Origin: Streptomyces sp. NBC_00523
Lineage (GTDB): Bacteria > Actinomycetota > Actinomycetes > Streptomycetales > Streptomycetaceae
Reading direction: 5' to 3'
Length of the DNA: 64,000 nt
Assembly (NCBI RefSeq): GCF_036346615.1
Contig: NZ_CP107836.1
Span: 1,426,001-1,490,000, forward strand
In this document: positions 59,802 to 64,000 of the stretch, piece after piece
Numbering within the stretch: position 1 is the stretch's first letter
How the letters are laid out: each line of letters opens with the position of its first letter
Notes under the pieces: generated by a model
Seen by the model: the letters and a program-made list of their open reading frames with translations, nothing else
Databases searched by the model: none
Told to the model about the DNA's origin: nothing
Translations under genes and position numbers: made by a program

Positions 59802-60785
59802 ATGACGACGCTCCCCTCCCCCGCCGCCGCGCCCCCGGCCCCCCGTGACTGGCGGGCCGCGGCCGCCGCCTCCACCACCGTGGTCCTCTGGGCCTCCGCC
59901 TTCGTCTCCATCCGCAGCGCGGGCGACGCCTACTCCCCCGGCGCGCTGGCCCTCGGCCGGCTGCTGGCCGGCTCCCTGGCGCTGGGCACGCTGCTGCTCG
60001 TACGCCGCGAGGGGCTGCCGTCCCGGGCCGCCTGGCCGGGGATCGTCCGGTCCGGGCTGCTGTGGTTCGGCCTGTACATGGTGGTGCTGAACTGGGGCGA
60101 GCAGCAGGTCGACGCGGGGACCGCCGCGATGGTCGTGAACATCGGGCCCCTGCTGATCGCGCTGCTCGGTGCCCGGCTGCTCGGCGAGGGGCTGCCGCGC
60201 CGGCTGGTGCTGGGCATGGCGGTGTCCTTCGCGGGCGCGGCGGTGGTGGGGCTCTCCATGTCGGGACACGGGGGTTCGTCGGTCCTGGGCGTGCTGCTGT
60301 GCCTGCTGGCGGCGGTGGCGTACGCGGGCGGGGTGGTCGGCCAGAAGCCGGCGCTGCGGCACGGATCAGCGCTCCAGATCACCACGTTCGGCTGCCTGGC
60401 CGGGACGGTGGCGTGTCTGCCGTTCTCCGGGGCGCTGGTCTCGGACGCCGCCGACGCGCCGCTGTCCGCGACGCTCAACATGGTCTACCTCGGGCTCTTC
60501 CCGACCGCGCTGGCCTTCACCACCTGGGCGTACGCCCTCGCCCGCACCACCGCCGGGCGGATGGGCGCCACCACCTACGCGGTCCCGGCGCTCGTGGTGC
60601 TGATGTCGTGGCTGCTGCTGGACGAGGTGCCCGCCCCGCTCACCGTCGGCGGCGGCCTGCTGTGCCTGGCCGGGGTGGGGGTCTCCCGGATGCGTCCGCG
60701 CACTGGTCCGACGCCTGGCGACCCGGCCCCGGCGGTGGAAGGCCCCCGCCACGACGCGGAGGACCCGGCAGCGGACCGGAGCTGA
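59802..60785 (+). CDS. EamA/DMT-family transporter
   Basis: The 327-residue protein has ten hydrophobic helices in two EamA repeats: VVLWASAFVSIRSAGDAYSP opens the first, with GEQQVDAGTAAMVVNIGPLL closing it. GVLLCLLAAVAYAGGVVGQK opens the second, with YAVPALVVLMSWLLLDEVP near the end. The family exports amino acids or metabolites; the substrate is unknown. The tail is acidic and disordered. It starts 44 nt after the TetR gene. The stop lies in a hairpin shared with the convergent ADH gene. Confidence 0.92.
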   Translation: MTTLPSPAAAPPAPRDWRAAAAASTTVVLWASAFVSIRSAGDAYSPGALALGRLLAGSLALGTLLLVRREGLPSRAAWPGIVRSGLLWFGLYMVVLNWGEQQVDAGTAAMVVNIGPLLIALLGARLLGEGLPRRLVLGMAVSFAGAAVVGLSMSGHGGSSVLGVLLCLLAAVAYAGGVVGQKPALRHGSALQITTFGCLAGTVACLPFSGALVSDAADAPLSATLNMVYLGLFPTALAFTTWAYALARTTAGRMGATTYAVPALVVLMSWLLLDEVPAPLTVGGGLLCLAGVGVSRMRPRTGPTPGDPAPAVEGPRHDAEDPAADRS

Positions 60786-60818
60786 GCAGCCGGGCCGGCG
60801 AAGCCCGCCCGGCTGCTC
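60784..60818. terminator. Hairpin between EamA and ADH genes
   Basis: GAGCAGCCGGGC (60784-60795) and GCCCGGCTGCTC (60807-60818) form a perfect 12-bp stem with an 11-nt loop. It starts within the EamA stop codon and lies 34 nt beyond the convergent ADH stop. Confidence 0.72.
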
Positions 60819-60852
60819 ACCACCGGCCTCCGCGCCGGAGGACCGCCTGGCC

Positions 60853-61932
60853 CTAGAAGACCACCAGCGCCCGGCCGCCCTTGCCCGCGATCATGTTGTC
60901 GAAGGCGGCCGGGATGCCGTCCAGGCCGATGCGTTCGGTGACCATCATGGAGAGGTCGAAGCGGCCCGCCCGGATGTGGTCCGCCAGCACCGGCAGGTCG
61001 CGGGCCGGGTCGCTGTCGCCGTAGACGCAGCCGGTCAGGGTGCGGCCCCAGTGGAAGATCTCCAGGGCGTTGAAGGTGACCTGCTGGTCCTTGCCGCCGA
61101 TGCCGACGACCGTGGTGCGGCCGCCCCTGCGGGTGGACTCCCAGGCGCTCCGGATGGTGGCCGCCCGGCCCACGCACTCCACGGCCACGTCCGCGCCCTG
61201 GCCCCCGGTGAGCTTCCGGATGTCCCGGGGCGTGGTCTCCGAGGCGATGACGAAGTCCGTGGCGCCCGCCCGGCGGGCCAGCTCCTCCTTCTCCGGGGAG
61301 ACGTCGACCGCGATGACCTGCGAGGCGCCCGCGATCCGGGCGGACTGGAGCACGGCGAGCCCGACGCCGCCGATGCCGAACACCACGACGGACTCCCCCG
61401 CGCGGACCCGCGCGCTGTGGTGGACCGCGCCGTAGCCGGTGAGCACGGCGCAGCCCAGGAGGGCCGCGTCGGTGAGCGGGATGCCGTCCGGGGCGGGCAG
61501 CACGCAGTTCCCGGCGACGACGGTCTCCTCGGCGAAGGCGGCGACGTTGAGCCCGGGGTGCAGGTCGGTGCCGTCGGCGGTGCGGGCGTGCAGGTCGGCC
61601 GCGCCGGCGAGGGCGTTCGCGCAGAGCCACACCTCCCCGATGCCGCAGTGGTGGCAGCTGCCGCAGGAGGGCGCCCAGTTGAGGACGACGCCGTCGCCCG
61701 GGGCGACATGCGTGACGCCCTCGCCGACCGCGACGACGGTGCCGGCGCCCTCGTGGCCGAGGACGGCGGGTACGGGCACCCGCATGGTGCCGTTGGACAG
61801 CGAGAGGTCGGAGTGGCAGACCCCGGCGGCCGCGAGGCGGACGCGTACCCGGCCGGGGCCGGGGTCCGGCAGGACGATGTCGGTGATCTCCAGCGGAGCT
61901 CCGACGGCGGGCAGTACGGCGGCGCGGACCAC
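60853..61932 (-). CDS. Zinc-dependent alcohol dehydrogenase
   Basis: The 359-residue medium-chain dehydrogenase has catalytic zinc ligands in [10 protein letters not shown] and LGHEGAG. Structural zinc cysteines lie in [15 protein letters not shown], and the NAD fold in [14 protein letters not shown]. It belongs to the class III-like / NDMA-type group related to the mycothiol dehydrogenase also in this window, but lacks its specific N-terminus. The start is GTG at 61932. It lies 43 nt downstream of the aldehyde dehydrogenase, so the operon could oxidise an alcohol to its acid via the aldehyde. Confidence 0.93.
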   Translation of the reverse strand: MVRAAVLPAVGAPLEITDIVLPDPGPGRVRVRLAAAGVCHSDLSLSNGTMRVPVPAVLGHEGAGTVVAVGEGVTHVAPGDGVVLNWAPSCGSCHHCGIGEVWLCANALAGAADLHARTADGTDLHPGLNVAAFAEETVVAGNCVLPAPDGIPLTDAALLGCAVLTGYGAVHHSARVRAGESVVVFGIGGVGLAVLQSARIAGASQVIAVDVSPEKEELARRAGATDFVIASETTPRDIRKLTGGQGADVAVECVGRAATIRSAWESTRRGGRTTVVGIGGKDQQVTFNALEIFHWGRTLTGCVYGDSDPARDLPVLADHIRAGRFDLSMMVTERIGLDGIPAAFDNMIAGKGGRALVVF

Positions 61933-61975
61933 GGACTGGCTCCTTGCTGATCGCTGAGGGTGGGTGGTACAGGGC

Positions 61976-63370
61976 TCAGAACTGGAGGGACTTGGTCTGG
62001 AGGTATTCGGCGAGACCGTGCGCGCCGAGTTCGCGGCCGACGCCGGACTGCTTGTAGCCGCCGAAGGGCGCGAGCGGGTTGAAGCGGCCGCCGTTGATGT
62101 CGACCTGACCGGTGTCCATCCGGCGGGCGAAGGCCACGGCCGTCTCGTCGTCGGCGGCCCAGACCGCGCCCGCGAGCCCGTAGACCGTGCCGTTGGCGAT
62201 GCGGAGCGCGTCGTCCTCGTCCTCGTACTTCAGGATCGAGACGACCGGGCCGAAGATCTCCTCCTGGGCGATCGTCATCTCCGGGGTGACGTCGGCGAAG
62301 ACCGTGGGGCTGACGTAGTAGCCGGTGGGCAGCGGGGCCTCGGGGCCGCCGGCGACGAGGCGGGCGCCCTCCTCGACACCCTTCTCGATGTAACCGCGCA
62401 CCCGGGCCTGCTGCTTGGCGTTGACGAGCGGGCCGACGCGGTCCCCGGGCACGTACTTGGCGACGGCGGCCGCCGCGAGCGCCACGGCCTCCTCGTACCG
62501 CTCGGCGTCCACCAGCATCCGGGTCCAGGCGCTGCACGTCTGCCCGGAGTTGGACATCACGTTGGCGACGCCCACGTTGACCGCCTTGGCGAGGTCCGCG
62601 CCGGGCAGGATCACGTTGGCGGACTTGCCGCCCAGTTCCAGCGCGACGCGCTTGACGGCGGCGCCGGCCGTGGCGCCGATCTGCCGGCCGACCGCGGTGG
62701 ACCCGGTGAAGGAGACCAGGTCGACGTCCTCGTGCGCGGCGAGGGCCTGTCCGGCGACCGGGCCGAGGCCGGTGACCAGGTTGAACACGCCCGCGGGCAG
62801 CCCGGCCTCGGCGACCGCCTCGGCGAAGAGCTGGGCGGTGAGCGGGGTGTCCTCGGCGGGCTTGAGGACGACCGTGCAGCCGGCGGCCAGCGCGGGGGCG
62901 ACCTTGGCGACGATCTGGTGCAGCGGGTAGTTCCAGGGGGTGATCGCGCCGACGACGCCGACGGGCTCCAGGTACACCGTGGAGTTGCCGTGCCGCTCCT
63001 CGAAGGAGTACGCGGCGGCGAGCTCGGCGTAGGTCCCGGCGACCAGGACCGGGAGGCCCGCGTGCACGGAGACGGCGAGCGCGGGCGGGGCGCCCAGCTC
63101 GGCGGTGACCGTTTCGGCGATCTCCGCCGCGCGGACGCCCAGCACGTCGCGGAGCGCGGCGATGCGGGCGGCGCGCTCGGTGGGCGGGGTGGCGGCCCAG
63201 CCGGGGAAGGCGGCGCGGGCGGCGCGTACCGCGGCGTCCACGTCCTCGGCGGTACCGGCCGGGACGTGGCCGATGACCTGCTCGTCCGCCGGGTTCACGA
63301 CCGCGATCGTGTCCGTTCCCGTGGCGGGCCGCCAGGCGCCGCCGATGTACATACCGTCGTGGGCCTTCAT
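61976..63370 (-). CDS. NAD(P)-dependent aldehyde dehydrogenase
   Basis: The 464-residue protein has the ALDH cofactor segment [25 protein letters not shown], and the catalytic glutamate in [11 protein letters not shown]. The nucleophile cysteine is in [11 protein letters not shown] and the C-terminal substrate loop is [25 protein letters not shown] supports the ATG at 63370. A TetR-type palindrome 46 nt upstream matches the one between the ACAD and TetR genes, suggesting shared control. It leads the ALDH-ADH operon. Confidence 0.95.
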   Translation of the reverse strand: MKAHDGMYIGGAWRPATGTDTIAVVNPADEQVIGHVPAGTAEDVDAAVRAARAAFPGWAATPPTERAARIAALRDVLGVRAAEIAETVTAELGAPPALAVSVHAGLPVLVAGTYAELAAAYSFEERHGNSTVYLEPVGVVGAITPWNYPLHQIVAKVAPALAAGCTVVLKPAEDTPLTAQLFAEAVAEAGLPAGVFNLVTGLGPVAGQALAAHEDVDLVSFTGSTAVGRQIGATAGAAVKRVALELGGKSANVILPGADLAKAVNVGVANVMSNSGQTCSAWTRMLVDAERYEEAVALAAAAVAKYVPGDRVGPLVNAKQQARVRGYIEKGVEEGARLVAGGPEAPLPTGYYVSPTVFADVTPEMTIAQEEIFGPVVSILKYEDEDDALRIANGTVYGLAGAVWAADDETAVAFARRMDTGQVDINGGRFNPLAPFGGYKQSGVGRELGAHGLAEYLQTKSLQF

Positions 63371-63416
63371 CGCTGTTCCTCCCGGGCACGGTGACGGACG
63401 GGATCGTCCGGAGCCC

Positions 63417-63435
63417 AAACTAGCGCTGTTAGTTT
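63417..63435. promoter_or_regulatory. TetR operator upstream of the ALDH/ADH operon
   Basis: AAACTAGCGCTGTTAGTTT has perfect six-bp arms (AAACTA/TAGTTT) and is related to the site at 59063-59081. It ends 47-65 nt upstream of the ALDH start. Confidence 0.68.
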
Positions 63436-63475
63436 TCAGGCGCCAGAGACCCCCGTCACGGCCGGGCTCCCCCGT

Positions 63476-64000
63476 CTACATGTCCAGGCCCGGCACGTCC
63501 TTCGGCAGCGGGCAGATGCGGCGGCCCTGGTGGTCGAAGACGTACAGGTGCGCGAGGTCGACCAGGAGGGGCACCTGGCCGCCGGTGCGCAGCATCATGT
63601 CGGGGCCGGTCCGCACCACCAGGTCGCTGGCGGTGACGGCGGGGCGGTCCGGGCTGTGCATGCCCGGCGGCAGGTCGTCGGCCTCCGGCGCGTCCAGGAC
63701 GGCGACGTTCCCGCCGATGTAGGAGCCGGCGCGCTCCCTGATCCGGTCCAGCATCCCCGTACCGCCCTGGCCGCCGCGCCGCCTGCGCACGGGTCCCCGG
63801 TCGGTGCGGGCCGATTCCAGCTCGGGGACCACGGCGGGCCGGGAGCCGGTGTTGAGGTGGACCAGCGCCTCGTGGCCCTGGTATTCGACGTGCTCCACGA
63901 TGCCGCTGAGCGCGACCTCGCCCGGGCGGGCGTGGCTGGGCGGGGCGATCCGGACGGCCTCCGAGCGCAGGCCGACGATGATCGGTCGGCCCTGCTGGAT
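63476..64000 (-). CDS. C-terminal part of a sugar ABC-transporter ATP-binding protein
   Basis: The frame is open at the right edge, so the ATPase domain is missing. The 174 residues present contain GRPIIVGLRSEAVRIAPPS and GEVALSGIVEHVEYQGHEA. This is the OB-like TOBE region of MalK/UgpC/MsiK-type subunits, followed by a linker with RRRRGGQGGTG. A second TOBE-like beta segment (RTGGQVPLLVDLAHLYVFD) follows before the end PGLDM. It would energise a carbohydrate importer. The linker insert is longer than usual for MalK. Confidence 0.85.
   Translation of the reverse strand: MQQGRPIIVGLRSEAVRIAPPSHARPGEVALSGIVEHVEYQGHEALVHLNTGSRPAVVPELESARTDRGPVRRRRGGQGGTGMLDRIRERAGSYIGGNVAVLDAPEADDLPPGMHSPDRPAVTASDLVVRTGPDMMLRTGGQVPLLVDLAHLYVFDHQGRRICPLPKDVPGLDM

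Overview
The window looks like a Streptomyces chromosome core. GC and third-codon-position GC are very high, and GTG starts and ATGA/GTGA stop-start overlaps are common. Two chaplin genes (aerial-hypha surface proteins) open the window, and there is mycothiol-dependent formaldehyde metabolism and TetR-controlled acyl-CoA metabolism. The order chaplin pair then gluconate genes resembles, from memory, the chpC-chpH to gntRKP region of S. coelicolor. No insertion sequence, integrase, CRISPR, rRNA or biosynthetic gene cluster was seen. No gene-free stretch exceeds 300 bases; the longest are 56016-56303, 21661-21892 and 40459-40662, and all three carry sites listed below.

Region 1 (1-2613): a long chaplin cut by the left edge, a short chaplin, an M20 metallopeptidase-like hydrolase, and tRNA-Leu(GAG) ending in a strong hairpin.

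Region 2 (2594-21660): two neighbouring NTPase gene sets of the kind seen in the regulatory or biological-conflict loci of multicellular bacteria. The first is a Trypco1-type small protein followed by a trypsin / P-loop NTPase / TPR fusion. The second is an eight-gene, almost fully translationally coupled minus-strand operon. In transcription order it encodes a zinc-ribbon/vWA-like protein, a GTPase, a GTPase-associated (GAP1-like) protein, an Hsp70/actin-fold protein, an exported vWA protein, a radical-SAM enzyme, a coiled-coil protein and a tandem CbxX-type AAA+ ATPase. A plus-strand coiled-coil gene sits between the two sets. This is the best candidate in the window for a poorly described system.

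Region 3 (21661-31022): lacZ-type beta-galactosidase behind palindromic operator candidates, a pair of paralogous anchored secreted proteins, a Nudix/flavoprotein pair, an RluA pseudouridine synthase with a possible leader peptide, and the mycothiol-dependent formaldehyde dehydrogenase with its metallo-beta-lactamase-fold partner.

Region 4 (31128-43659): gluconate regulator, kinase and permease with twin GT-N3-AC operators. Then come a molybdopterin oxidoreductase with its cytochrome b, ASCH, FUSC, a KsdD-like flavoprotein, a DMT protein, Nudix, two DUF202 proteins, a quinone-reductase-like enzyme and glucarate dehydratase.

Region 5 (43813-63370): three TetR-controlled acyl-CoA/aldehyde modules, each with its own repeated operator. 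They are a split ACAD10/11-like kinase plus dehydrogenase opposite a ligase/SDR/TetR operon; a MaoC hydratase with its TetR; and an acyl-CoA dehydrogenase with TetR plus a distant ALDH/ADH operon. LysR, NamZ-like muramidase, penicillin-acylase-family, SoxR, YiaA and EamA genes are interspersed. The right edge cuts a sugar ABC-transporter ATPase.

A 158-nt element occurs twice (40493-40650 and 56098-56255). Its core is identical, and the 24-bp terminal arms differ at five positions, each compensated on the opposite arm. The G-T pairs favour a plus-strand RNA fold.
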